Below the pieces are notes generated by a model, which saw nothing but the letters and a program-made list of their open reading frames with translations, had not been told where the DNA came from and ran no database searches. 64,000 nucleotides of DNA from Cymodocea nodosa. Lineage: Eukaryota; Streptophyta; Magnoliopsida; Alismatales; Cymodoceaceae. Numbering within the stretch: the stretch's first letter is position 1; every line of letters begins with the position of its first letter. Made by a program: the position numbers and the translations under genes. Location: contig CM072343.1 of the NCBI GenBank assembly GCA_036874045.1, positions 8,204,001 through 8,268,000 of the forward strand, written 5' to 3'. Below are positions 35,583 to 47,395 of this stretch, one piece after another.

Positions 35583-36905
35583 CTTTCACCATACCTAAAT
35601 TTTGCTAGTCCCTTAGCAAACTAAGATCTAATTAATTGGTCTTTCAAAAAGTGCTAGAATTAATTCTCCCCCTTTTGTTTTTTTTCTTCTGTTTAGCATA
35701 AACATTTATTCTGTATGTTTCAGTAATCAACCTACAAAGATATTTAGAATATATGTAAATTACATACAAAGTATATCATCTTCATATAGGTGTTAATTAT
35801 ATTATCGTTTGTTCTTCTTTTTATCATTTGTAATCCTGAATTTTCCAATAAGTTTTTCTAGAAGAAATTTCAACAACATACAAATTAAAGTACAATCCAA
35901 TTCAATCTGATTAAGACAAGTAGAATAAAGAATTGTATTTCCATTAAACAACTTCAAAAGTCAATTCCAGATTCATATTTCAGCAATTCTAGATAACAGA
36001 AAATATACTCGATTCATAAGATATCTGTATTTCACAAAACACTTGTATCTTTTCAAAACAGTATATGTTTTTTTTTTTTTTCTTTTTTTTTTTTGTACTT
36101 TAAAAGTTAATTTGACAAGCTTGAATCATGCATGAGCTTTCTAATGTACCCATGTAACGAGCTTTCAGTCAACAATCCCAGATCTGATCAAGATCTTAGG
36201 TTGCCAGATTTTCAGAGTCCTTTTTCAGGTCAACAATCCTTACATACCTATCTGCTCAAGTACAAAAGGCTCGTGATCAAACAAGTCAAGGTTTTTTTTT
36301 TTTTTTTCTAAAAATAAATGCACACACAAAACAAAGCATTAATCACATACTGTATATGCATGTATTTCATTAATACAGATGCAATAAAATATCAATCTCA
36401 TATAATCCTGCTTCTATCATTTACTAAAGATATGAATCCATAACAATAAGTTCATACTTTATCTGTAGTTTAATAAGATCTACACAAAAATCATTCTACA
36501 AGTTCAATCAGTCAAAGTAAATGTATCTTTCATCATATGTGTTTCATTTAATCTAGAATTCACATCTCAGCTCCTTCAGGACTTCAGATAATTTTCTGAT
36601 TAAGCATTAAATATTCTGATTTCATTTTAAAATCGTGAAACTGTTAAACTCATGAAATTCAGAAAAATCATAAGATACTATATCTAGATTTACATAAATA
36701 ATAAATTCTATAGCATCTTCTATAGCCTTCTAAATATAACATTCAAGCAGTTTATAAAAATTTTACAGTCTCAATTATCGGATAGTTACAGCAAGTTCAT
36801 AAAAATTTTCAATTTCCTCAAAACTTTGCAGTACCATTTTAATTCCTTTAATTAACAAACTTACATGGCTGTTACTTTAATTACCTCCCCCCCATACCTA
36901 CATTT
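35583..36905 (-). other. 3' noncoding region of element A, largely Sirevirus-like
   Basis: It lies between a polypurine-like tract at the LTR (35583-35600) and a second G-run tract at 36885-36894 preceded by TTGAGGATAATGC. Most of the interior (about 35640-36800) read on the minus strand matches S1 from about 27430 to 28400. Shared pieces include GGCTCGTGATC/GATCACGAGCC, the TACCTATCTGCTCAAGTAC stretch and a GGTTGCCAGATT motif. Poly-T runs lie at 36070-36092 and 36292-36307. Confidence 0.8.
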
Positions 36906-37345
36906 TGCATTATCCTCAATGTAAAAGATTTGACAATAAGTACAGTAATTGTAGCAGACATGAATAAAGTTTTGTTTGATTTAAAATTCAGGATAAGTAA
37001 TTGGTTACATACCTTGTTCCATTTGTATCTCTTTCTGCATATTCCGATTTTTGATTCTGAAAAACTTTTCATTCCCAGATAAACACAGAATATAAAACAA
37101 AATAACATTTAACAGATATTAATAAATCAGTGTCTTGTATGGAACCCAGGTTCCTATGCCTTTGGTGGCTCACAAGCAAGCTAGTTGGTTTCCCAGAACA
37201 AATACCAACAAACTGGATTGATATTTTGTTTTGTTTGTTTTTTGTTTTTTTTTTTATAAAATGAACATGAAAAACTTTAAAATTCTTTTTTTTTTTTAAA
37301 TAAATAAATGCAGAATACACAACATTAAACACACAAAATCACAAC
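36906..37345 (-). other. Spacer between polypurine-like tract and F-box gene
   Basis: It is AT-rich with poly-T runs near 37240 and 37290. Small ORFs here have no recognisable domain. Confidence 0.4.
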
Positions 37346-38485
37346 TTAAGAACATGATTGAAAAGTAGAAACAAATGGAATAAATGTATCAGTCCAAGCA
37401 AACTTTTTAGGCATAGTTCTTCTTGCTATTAATTCTGTTTTAATGCAGTTCTTGGTCCTTTTTAATTTGTAAACATGCAATATATTATAAATTCCAAATA
37501 CGAGTGTATTACCATTAATGATATGTACTGCAGAAAGGGATCCTTTCTGGTTCCAAGGTAATGTAGCAGTTTCTATTTCTACATCTATTTCAATATACTC
37601 CTCTTCCCACTTCCATTCATTCATGTCTTCCATAATCCATATTTGAAATTTCATCAGTTCATCCCACCATCTTATCAAACATAAAGTAGGATCATCTTAT
37701 TCATTATACCACATTCCTATTTGAATTTTATTAAATTTTTCAGATGGTGGTTTAGCTATTTCACTCGGCGTAGGTAAAATTTCTGTATAATCATCATAAC
37801 TGTTTATGCTCACTATGTATAAATCAGATCTATATGCTATTGATATCTCTGTGACTAAATAAATATAACCATCAAGTATGGCATGTGTTAGGTTAATTAA
37901 TGATTTCTGTCTTAGATATATTATAATGTTTTCATTCCAAGATCTGTTTAGAAAATTATACACACTTAAGCGTAAATCTTCACCCCAATTTCCTGTAGGT
38001 CTCCAATAATATATATTTTTAGAAATTGCAGAATTTTTATCAGAAAATATTAAAATTGACCCACAATTTTCAGTTGGTGCTTCAAATATATTAGGTCTTC
38101 CTATATTACATTCTTCTCCTGTTATAGGATTTCTTATCAAAATCTCAGGTAATGATAAACTTGCATACCTTGGTCTCGTCTTATATATGATTAATCTTTC
38201 ATCTATCCCCATAATATGACTCATTCCTTCTAATGCATTGGGTGGAATTCCAGTAGATTCTTCCATAGCCAGATATTCATGGGTATTTGAACTACGATTA
38301 AATGACCTCCATATGAATCCATCTCTAATCTTAGTCATTTTTGCAACTTGTAGTCCCTGAAAATATTTTTCTTCAATACAGTCTTTAATATCCTTTGATA
38401 CACAACACATCCTACATAGATCTTTAGCTGACAAGTTACTTAGTATTTCCCTTTGTGCATCCAATGGTAATTGCATTAATTCCAT
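37346..38485 (-). pseudogene. F-box protein gene carried in element A (one in-frame stop)
   Basis: This is a 380-codon frame interrupted once, by TAA at 37697-37699. The N-terminus is a clear F-box (LPLDAQREILSNLSAKDLCRMCCVSK, given here as LPLDAQREILSNL followed by KDLCRMCCVSK), the part that binds Skp1 in SCF ubiquitin ligases. The rest (about residues 50-380) resembles plant F-box-associated domains: RNPITGEECNIG, IYYWRPTGNW, HAILDGYIYLVTE, then WWDELMKFQIWIMED and a C-terminal WTDTFIPFVSTF. It has no intron-like gap. It lies between gag and the 3' polypurine region, on the element's coding strand, with a 195-base hairpin-bearing spacer to gag. It was probably captured from a host mRNA. 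The substrate is unknown. It is much less decayed than pol. Confidence 0.85.
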
Positions 38486-38680
38486 TTGTCGATTCTGTAA
38501 AATAAAAACAAAAATTTAGCAGAGACAAAAATTAACATAACTAATGCACACCCTCTTGGAGTTAAGGCATAACTCAACGGACTAAGTTCGTTGAGTTAAA
38601 AATTAACTCTACGATACTATTAACTTAAAATAAAAATAAAAACATATATACATACAGATAGTTGCTTCAGATATGCTGCT
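38486..38680 (-). other. gag to F-box spacer with hairpin arms
   Basis: GGAGTTAAGGCATAACTC and CGTTGAGTTAAAAATTAACTC (38557-38613) form the same class of short inverted repeat as in the LTR. Confidence 0.6.
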
Positions 38681-40024
38681 TCATTTAGCTGCCCTCCTAG
38701 AAGAGGTATCAATTTCATTAATCGTTCTATTGACAGGATTAGGTATAGCTTGTATTGGCAATCCTCCAGTAGGTCTAACTTCCATTGGTTCCTTCTGTCT
38801 AAGTGGTATATTTCTATTCTGATTTTGATTTACAGCATTTCCAAATATAAATTCTAGACGATTGTTTACTTGTTGGATTATCTTTTCTAATTTCTCTATT
38901 CTAGTTCCTTATTCAATTAATACTTCATAACTTATGTTCTTCTCATTTATATTTTCTCCTCCCTGAAAATTGTTGTTTCTCCAAGATAAATTCGGGTGAT
39001 TTCTCCAATTAGGATTATAAGAATTTCCCATGTTATCTCTCTGGTTTCTAGCATAAATAATATCTAACTCATTTATGTTTGTATTCTTTTCTTCTAGCTT
39101 TTGATTTAATGATAACTCTTCTATTTTCCTTGTTAATTCATTTAATTTCACCTCAAGCATAGTATTGGAATCTATTTCATACTTTCCTCTTGGCAATAAT
39201 CTTTTATCTATAATAGCTTCAGCCGAATTTTTCCACTGTGTAGTTCTTTTTGCAAAATTTTCTAAATATGCCCATGCTTCTTCACTACATAATTTTAAAA
39301 ATCCATTTTGACAAGTAGATTCTAATAAAGATTTCGTTGAAACATCTATGCCTTCATAAATTATGCCTATTAATTGTGCTTTACTCATTGCATGATGTGG
39401 ACATTGAGTCAGTAAATCTTTAAATCTTTCAAAATATTTCCAAAATGATTCACCCTGTTTTTGGCTACACATTAATATTTCTTTCTTCTTTTTAATTGTT
39501 TGATGTGTTGGATAGTATTTTTCCAGAAAAACAGAGCAAAATTCAGTCCATGTAGAAATTGAATCAAGCGATAGAGTATATAACCATCTCTTAGCTGTAT
39601 CTTTTAAAGCAAAAGGGATATATCTAAGTTTAATAGCATCTATACTCATGTTCGGCATTCTCATCATTTGACAAACTTCGTTAAATTCTCTAAGGAAATA
39701 ATAGGCATCCTCTCTTTCTAATCCATGAAAATGTGGCAATTGACTAATATAATTAGATTTCAGTTCAAACCTATCTCCATCAAAGTTTGGCAATCGAATA
39801 CATGAAGGTTCATCAATTAATTCAAGATATAAAATCTCTCCTAATGGTTTTTCTACTAGAGCAGTCATCTCTACATTCTCTTTTAAAGAAAGGTTAGCTA
39901 CACCCCAAAGAATTTCGTTAAAGTTTAGTTCAGAAAATTTTTCAATACTCCTTTGCAATGAAAATTCCTGGATAGGTCTTCTTACTAATCGCTTAGTGCT
40001 TAGAGAATGAGTCCATGTGCTCAT
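38681..40024 (-). pseudogene. gag: Athila-type gag (capsid) gene of element A, downstream of pol
   Basis: The frame of 447 codons from ATG 40024 to TGA 38681-38683 has a single in-frame stop at 38909. It would encode the particle protein. Order: RLVRRPIQEF near the start, FELKSNYISQLPHFHGLERE, LRYIPFALKDTAKRWLYTL, FWKYFERFKDLLTQCPHHAM and GIIYEGID (capsid), then a Lys/Glu-rich stretch, YNPNWRNHPNLSW (the hallmark Athila gag motif) and a C-terminal coiled-coil-like tail. No zinc knuckle is present; one sits alone in the first ORF after the primer site. The gene lies about 950 bases downstream of ORFx and 3.8 kb downstream of the integrase, whereas gag normally comes first. Confidence 0.9.
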
Positions 40025-40973
40025 AAATAAATAACAGAAGATTAATTATATACCAGTCTGAAGCTTTCCATTCTATAAATATTTGTTGTTGGATGAAGGT
40101 TGAATCAGTTGCTTCTCCTTCCAGTTCCTCCAATGCTTTCTCCTTTCTCTTAAAAGTGCTGGTAACTCGTAAATAACATTCTGTTTCATATATATATTGC
40201 GCATCCATAAAGTGAATAAATCTTGTTGCAAGAACGTGTCTTGCAACGTGCATCGTGGTTCCTATTTTAATGGGTACGTGTACCACTACTAATTTCAAAT
40301 TTTGGTAACCGCTAAACCGACGAAGTTTCGTTTGTGGTTAAAAGAATAACCATTCTGCTTAATCCACGAACTAACCTCGTTGAGTTACAGATTACTCAAC
40401 AGAACATAGTCGGTTACTGTTGCTAACTCCACGGACTAACTTCGTTGAGTTACAGATAACTCAACGGAGTGACCTTATATTATATTAATGACCTCGTGGA
40501 GTTACGGTTAACTCAACGGAATTACTTCGTTGAGTTAACACTTGGAAACTTCTAAGTTTCACTCTCGTAAGTTTTCTATTCTATTTTTTTTTTTCTTTGT
40601 TTTTCATTCTGCTAACTGTAATAAAGTTAAATCTATGTCATTAATGCCTCATTTTGATTAAAATACATTTAAATCTGAACATTATATAAAGATTTAAATT
40701 GTAGGTCATTTTAAGTTATGCAGAATTTACATTTTACCTTATAACATGTAGAAATTTTTAAGCAGTTATCCTGTCATTCAGCAAATTGTAAATTTGTTAC
40801 ATATTCATAAAGTTCCACAAATTACATAATATTCAATAAATTCCATTCATTTCACATTCAAATACATATGAAAATTGCATCAGAAAAATTATATTCATTA
40901 ATATGAATCAATTACATTACAAGTACATCATACAATTTCATACAATTTTACATAAGTAGACGAACAATAAATT
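40025..40973 (-). other. ORFx to gag spacer, hairpin-rich
   Basis: At 40378-40545 there are at least four CGTTGAGTTA/TAACTCAACG-type pairs, the best at 40443-40452 with 40457-40466. A TTGCAAGA/TCTTGCAA pair is near 40230-40250. The ORF at 39993-40298 overlaps the gag start and has no recognisable domain; it is probably leader. Confidence 0.6.
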
Positions 40974-43196
40974 TTAATCTCTATGCCTAAGTTCATCTAC
41001 TTCCTTCTGGAGTTTTTCTAATTACTGCTCTAATTGATTTATCCTCTCTACTGCTCTTACAATTTCTCCAGAAGGTACAGCTAATTCTACAACTACAAAA
41101 TTTCTGTATTCTTTCACTGAAATGGTTCTAGATCTTATCCTTTTTGATGTCCATTTAGTGAAATCAATACTATCCACCATCAACAGTGGAATCAAATCTC
41201 CATAAAATAATTTCTTCTTCACTGTTTTCAGCTTGGAGATAAAAACTACAGACCAATTTATTTGGATCTTATTTACAACTGCATACGTGGCCCATTTGAC
41301 AAATTGACTTAATTCTATGTCATGGCCCTATCGTTGATAGACATTCTTAATCAGAATGTTAGCTACCATGTGTGCTTTACCATTTAAATGCTTCAATCTG
41401 TTTAATAATGGCACACCAGGATTGATAGCTAAACAATCCTTAATTTGCTGCTCAGTCCATTAAACTGCAGTTGTATCTTCCAAAATTTTTGTTCCTTCAT
41501 TCTTTAAACTAAATATGTTGTGGAGAAGCTCTGGTGTTATCTGTACATCAGCTTCCTCCACGTTTGAAATTAATCCTCCTTCTCCTTGTCTTAAATTTGC
41601 ATATAAACAGGACACTAAATTCTCATATACTGCATGCCCACTTTCTTGAGATATAAATTGCAGTAGACCTTGGAATTCAAATAGATCTTTGATTTCTTGC
41701 ATTCCATCCCAATTTACTGGTCTACTGTAAATAATATCGTAACCCCTTATTTCTTGGTATTTGGTATAAGCTTCCTGACTACAAAAATGTACTTCATTCA
41801 AAATTGTTGTTTCAATCAGATCAAGAAGGTAACTTTGTTGCTCCAAAGGGGTTTGCTCTTGCTCTTCCTCTAGCATAGGCTGCATTTGGACATTCTTTTC
41901 AAATTCCTGAATTTTTGCTTTTGCTTCTGTCTATGGTGGTGAGCCGGCAAAACTCTCCACTCTGTCTTGAATTCTTTCCATAATTTGCTGAAGAGTTTCT
42001 TGCTCTTCAGTGGAATCTGTGAAATTATTTTTGTCCAAATGGCTTCTTTCAGCCTCTTCATTTTCTACTCTTTCTTCTTCCTCCTGACTACCAATCTGTT
42101 CTGTTACTGTTCTTTCTGATTTTGTAACAGATTGGGATGGAGTCACGGGCAATTCAGTTTCTACCCTAACTTTTGTTTCTTCTCGTACAGACTGCAAACT
42201 AATTTTAGCCTGATTTTTTTCTTTTCTTTGCTCCTCCTGCTCCTTAGATTCGGATAGCAGGTTAATAAAAATCTGCTCCATAGGCCCTGTAAAAATTGGT
42301 ACTTCAGATTTAATTTCTTCATAATCAAGCACTTTTTCTTTTTCTTTCTTTTTTCTGATTAGTTGTGCCTGTTCTTCCTCTTCATCTTCTGAAATTAAAT
42401 CTACAAAAATAGGCTCTGCAGGCTTTCAAACCACAGGTATTGACTCTTCCTGTTTAATTCTTCCAATAATTGCTGGTCTCGAAGGACCAGCTTCAGCTTC
42501 TTTTGCAGCATATCTAACAGCAGTTCTAATAGTAGCTTCTTGATGTTGTTCCACTTTAATTTTATATTGGACTTTCAACTTTTCTGTAGCCCTCTTTTTG
42601 TACAGTGCATCAAACACCAGGTGTGCTTTAGCCACTACCAAATCTTCTGATTCTCCTTGGTTTTTTCCAACTTGAACCAATTCTGCAAATTCTCTTATTT
42701 CTTCTTCAGTCAAAGGCCCCATCATTTCTACTCGTGCCAATGGCTTAAATGGTGGAACTAAAGGTCTAGACTGCTGCTCCTCAGGAACAGGTCTTTCAGC
42801 AGTTGGTTCCTCCCGTTCTTCAGTTGCCTCTTCATTTGCTTTCCTTTCTTGCTCCTAGATCACCCGTTTAACTTGTCTACAGATTCGTCTTTTGAACCAG
42901 AGTCGGGACTTACGCTGGATTAATTCTAGGGCAACTTCATTACTTGGCCTTATTTGTCTTTCCTTGCTTACAGCTATTTCTGTTGCTATTCTGATTCGTG
43001 TTTCCATTATTTGAGGTATTTGTATATCCATATCTACTAAATCTCTTCTAAACTTGAAAAGTTCTGATTCTACCTTCTGTAGCTCTTTCTCTCTTGTCGT
43101 ATTTCTGATCTTCTACCGCGTGTGCCACTCTTCTGATTCCTTCAGAAATTCTGATGTATCAACATCTTCCCAGAATTCAGGCGTCATCTTCCTCAT
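40974..43196 (-). pseudogene. ORFx of element A, homologous to Sirevirus ORFx
   Basis: One frame of about 740 codons runs from ATG 43196 (MRKMTPEFWEDVD) to TAA 40974-40976, with about seven in-frame stops (for example near 43115, 42857, 42426, 41931, 41460, 41335 and 41022). The N-terminus is basic and helical, the middle acidic and Glu/Ser-rich. The conserved block has IKDLFEFQGLLQFIS, LVSCLYANL, IFSLKNEG, ANILIKNVYQR, GHDIEL, VNKIQINWSVVF and KLFYGD, followed by a C-terminal helix. The S1 ORFx has the same blocks in the same order and a similar total length, although the elements belong to different superfamilies. It occupies the env position but has no visible signal peptide or membrane segment. 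Function unknown. Confidence 0.85.
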
Positions 43197-43782
43197 TATG
43201 GAGTTACAGAACAGCACAGAATCGCTCTGATTTCTACTGTTCTAGATTCTAAATGATTTATCAGATAATGCCCCCAAAACCCTAGGTTTTAGTTTAAATA
43301 AGCACTAAGTTTAGGCGGGTAATCGGGTCATTTCCCGAACCAACTATTACTATTTTATCCATGATCTTAGCTACAGTACTCCATTGTGTTACAGGTAACT
43401 CAACGAAATAAGCTCATTGACTAACTCAATACTTAACGGAGTATGCTCGTTGAGTTAAGCGTAACTCAATGGACTCCATGTACAAGCAATTATAATAATA
43501 AAAATATTACAGAGAATAGTTTTTCTGTTTTTTTACAGGTTTAACCGATACAATGCTTCGGTCAGACCTAAATATTTTTTATTTTCTTATTTTTCTTTCG
43601 GTTGAACCGATACTATGTTTCGGTAAAACCAATATTTTTTTCTAAAAATTAATATACAATTTTTTTCCGGTTTAATCGATATTATGCTTCGGTCAGACCA
43701 AAATATTTTTTAATTTTCCGATCATACCGATGGATCCAATCGGTTGAACCGCAACTATTTTTATGTTTTATATATTTTTTTT

Positions 43783-43827
<45 letters not shown>

Positions 43828-43844
43828 ATAAAAACTGATTTCTT
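43197..43844 (-). other. Integrase to ORFx spacer with two repeat classes
   Basis: CGTTGAGTTA-type arms lie at 43385-43465. At 43537-43755 a diverged tandem array repeats a CGGTTTAACCGATACTATGC unit plus TTCGGTCAGACC three times; its own halves are near-complementary. An (AT)n microsatellite lies at 43786-43824. The ORF at 43744-44040 is the microsatellite and antisense of integrase. Confidence 0.7.
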
Positions 43845-45042
43845 ACTAAGTAAAACTCGAGTAGTCCTCTACTCTGACTTCTTCTATAATTCCAAAGGAG
43901 CTTTTTGGTGTTTTCAGAATAGGTTTAAGTCTTTGTCCATTTACTTTAAATATATTCTGATTTTTAGGATTTTCAATTTCAATAGCTCCATAAGGATAAA
44001 CATTTCGAACTATGTAACGTCCTACCCATCTAAATCATAATTTTCCTGGATGGTTATGGAGTCTAGCCATATAAAGATAAACTTATTGTTCTATTTCAAA
44101 GTTTTTAGGAATAATTTTTCTATCATACCAGAATTTAATTTTCTCTTTTTCTCTTACAGTCTTTGAATAAGCTTCATTTCTAAATTCTTCTAATTCAATT
44201 AGTTGCATTTTCCTATTTTCAGTAGCTTGATTTAAATTAGTGTTCAGAGTTTTTAATGCCCAATAAGCTTTATGTTCTATTTCAGTAGGTAAATGACAAC
44301 TTTTTCCATATACTAGCTTAAAAGGTGACATACCTAAGCTCGTTTTATAAGCAGTTCTATAAGCCCAAAGTGCATCAATCAATCTATTAGCCCAATCTGT
44401 TCTAGTAGGATTTACTACTTTTTCCAAGATTAATTTAATTTGTTTGTTTGCACTTTCTACTTATCTACTTGTTTGCAGATGATATGATGTTGCAATTTTG
44501 TGGTTTATTCTAAATTTCTTCATTAAGGCTTCAAAACTTCTATTACAGAAATGAGTTTCTCTATCACTGATAATAGCTTTAGGTATTTCAAATCTAGCAA
44601 ATATATTTGTTCTTATAAATTGTATTACCACTTTGTTATCATTACTTTTTGTAGGAATAGCTTCTATCCATTTAGATACATAATCCACCCCCAACAGTAT
44701 GTAATTAAATTAATTAGACATAGGAAATGGACCCATAAAATCTATTCCCCACACATCAAAGATTTCAACCTCAACAATAGGATTAAGAGGCATCATATTC
44801 CTCTTTGATATTCTTCCTATTTGTTGACATCTTAAACAACTTAAGCAATATTTATGAGCATCTTTGAATAGTGTTGGCCAATAAAACCCACATTGCAGAA
44901 TTTTTGCAGTAGTTTTCCCTGAACCAAAATGTCCTCCACAAGCTTGGTCATGACAAAAAGACAATATGCTCAAATATTCAATTTCTGGAACACACCTCCT
45001 TAAAACTAGATCAGGACATTTCTTAAATAAGGGTCTTCCCAA
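43845..45042 (-). pseudogene. Integrase of element A
   Basis: The zinc-binding part reads CHDQACGGHFGSGKT then CLRCQQ. The core has Asp in DVWGIDFMGPFP, Asp in SDRETHF (usually SDRGTHF) and Glu near VESANKQI. The C-terminal part has [32 protein letters not shown] and VNGQRLKPIL. Stops occur near 44710, 44461 and 44083. No chromodomain follows, as expected for Athila. Confidence 0.9.
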
Positions 45043-45080
45043 TAGTAATATTTTACTCTTGAGAAAAACAATTTCTTATC

Positions 45081-46589
45081 CTATCTATTCCAATCCTTAG
45101 GTGTTAAACCAGTAACTAAGTAACTAACTATGTCTGCATACAAAAGCATTGTGTTGATAGTCATTAATTGTTCATCAGGAAAATTATCCTTAATTTTAAT
45201 ATTTGATTTTTCTATTTGTAATCTTGATAAATGATCTGCTACTACATTCTCACAACCTTTTTTATCTTTCATTTCTAGATCGAATTCTTGCAATAATAAT
45301 ATCCATCGGATCAATCTAGGTTTAGTTTCTTTTTTCTTTATTAGATATTTTAGAGCTGAATGATCCGTGTATACAATTACTCTAGCTCCAATCAAATATG
45401 ATCAAAACTTTTCTAAAGCAAACACAACAGCTAATAATTCTTTTTCAGTAGTTGTGTAATTAACTTAAGCATCATTTAAGGTTTTGCTTGCATAATGAAT
45501 CACTCTAGGAGATTTTTCTATTTTCTGTCCTAACACTGCTCCTATAGCAAAATCAGAAGCATCGCACATTAATTCAAACGGATGGTTCCAATTAGGTGCT
45601 TGAATTATAGGAGTTGAAATTAAGCTAGTCTTAAGTCTGAAAAATGATTCCTTGCAATTTTTATCAAAGTTACATGGAACATCTTTTAATAGATTAGTTA
45701 AAGGTCTAGCTATCTTGCTAAAGTCTTTAATAAATCTTCTATAAAAACCAACATGTCCTAGAAATGATCTAATATCTTTTACTGATTTAGGTTCTGGTAG
45801 ATTAGAAATTACTTCTATTTTAGCTTTATCTACTTCCAATCCTTTTTTAGAACCAACATACCCTAACACTATTCCTTGTTTAACCATGAAGTGACATTTT
45901 TCCCAATTTAAAACCAGATTTTTTTCCACACAGCGTTTTAATATTTGGTCTAAATTGCTTAAACACACTTCATATGAGTTGCCATATACAGTAAAATCAT
46001 CCATAAATATTTCTAAAAATTCATCAGTCATTCCAGTAAATATGCCCTGCACACACCTTTGAAAGATAGCTGGTGCATTGCATAATCTGAATGGCATTCT
46101 TTTAAAAGCATAAGTTCCATTAGAACTGGTGAAAGTTGTTTTCTCTTGATCCTCTAATGCTACTGGAATTTGATTATACCCTGAATACCCGTCTAGGAAA
46201 CAAAAATATTCTTGCCCTGCTAATCTTTCCAGCATTTGATCTATAAAAGGTAAGGGAAAATGATCTTTCCTAGTCACAGCATTCAGCTTTCTATAGTCTA
46301 TACATACTCTCCAGCCTGATTGAATTCTAGTAGGTATCAAGTCTTGACTTTCATTCCTAATAACTGTTAATCCCGATTTCATGGGAACTACATGGATTGG
46401 ACTAACCCACGAGCTCCCAGAAATCGGATATATTATATCATTATCTAACCATTTAACTATTTCCTTCCTGACTACTTCCTTAAGGTTTGGATTTAATCTC
46501 CTCTCAGGAATTCTAACAGGTTTAGCATTCTCTTCTAAATATATGTGGTGGCAGCATAAAGTTGAACTTAACCTTTTTATATCAGTCAT
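45081..46589 (-). pseudogene. Reverse transcriptase and RNase H of element A
   Basis: RT motifs are present in order: VVRKEIVKWLDNDIIYPI, WVSPIHVVPMKSG, WRVCIDYRKLNAVTRKDHFPLP, FLDGYSGYNQI, the active site FMDD and LGHVGFYRRFI. RNase H starts at FELMCDASDFAIGAVLGQ, followed by [12 protein letters not shown] and ADHLSRL. There are in-frame stops near 45465 and around 45400. Between RNase H and integrase the frame shifts. Confidence 0.92.
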
Positions 46590-46592
46590 AGT

Positions 46593-47395
46593 TCATCCTA
46601 TTGCTTGTTTATAACTTTTTACTATATCTTTTAATTTAGCTATTTGATCCTCTTTCAAATCTGAAGCAATAATGATTGAATAGGTCTGTTTATCTTCCAA
46701 AAATATATAGGTTAATTCAGGAGGTAAAGGTTTTAATTCTAAATGCTGCCCATCAGAAGCTAGAGCTCCTAATTGAACATCATCATTTTTTAAATTAATT
46801 TCTTCCTGATCTCCTTCTATATTTATGTTTTCACTTTCTTCTAAAGTTTCAGAATTGATTTGCCTATTTAATTCTTCTTGAATCACATCATCTAACATAT
46901 CTCCTTCATCCTTTAAAAAGTCTATGGTATGTAAGGACATTTCTAAATCCTCAAACCTTTCTAGTTTGAAAATATTTAATTGAGTATCCTCATTACCATA
47001 TGCTAACTTCATTACTCTAGTTTTACAATTTATAACAGCCCCTGATGTTGCTAAAAATGGTCTTCCCAAAATTAAAGATGTATCACTATTTTTATGCTTA
47101 ATTTGTTGGGAATCCAAAATTACAATATCAATAGGATATATAAAATTCTTGATTTTAATTAAGACATCCTCTATTTTTCCTCTAGGATATCTTATACTTC
47201 TATCAGCTAATTGAATAACCGTACTAGTAGGAGTTAAGCCTTCTAATCCTAAGGATGCAAATATATCACTTGGCATAACATTTATTCCTGCACCTAAATC
47301 TATTAAGGTTCTTTCTAGAATGGTATTTCCTATGGTGCATGATATAACAGGGATTCCAAGATCAGATAACTTTTTAGGAATTTGTGGCAAAAATA
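46593..47395 (-). pseudogene. Aspartic protease of element A with acidic linker
   Basis: The retropepsin has the active site DLGAGINVMPS and [11 protein letters not shown]. An acidic linker with no known domain leads to the RT, joined by one stop at about 46590. A frameshift lies between this part and the upstream ORF. The pre-protease segment (CAKFLKDWCTKK, near 47440) is recognisable but broken by stops. Confidence 0.88.

Noticed and set aside
37346-38485. F-box gene as an ordinary host gene in the gap between elements
   Set aside because: It lies between the two LTRs of A, with PBS, pol, ORFx and gag on one side and the polypurine region on the other, on the same strand. The element has a target duplication at its ends, so the gene is inside it.
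39993-40298. 101-codon ORF just upstream of and overlapping the element A gag start
   Set aside because: It is in another frame, has no recognisable domain and lies in a hairpin-rich spacer. It is more likely leader sequence.
43786-43824. (AT)n run as a regulatory element
   Set aside because: It is a plain microsatellite, and the nearby ORF is the repeat plus antisense integrase.
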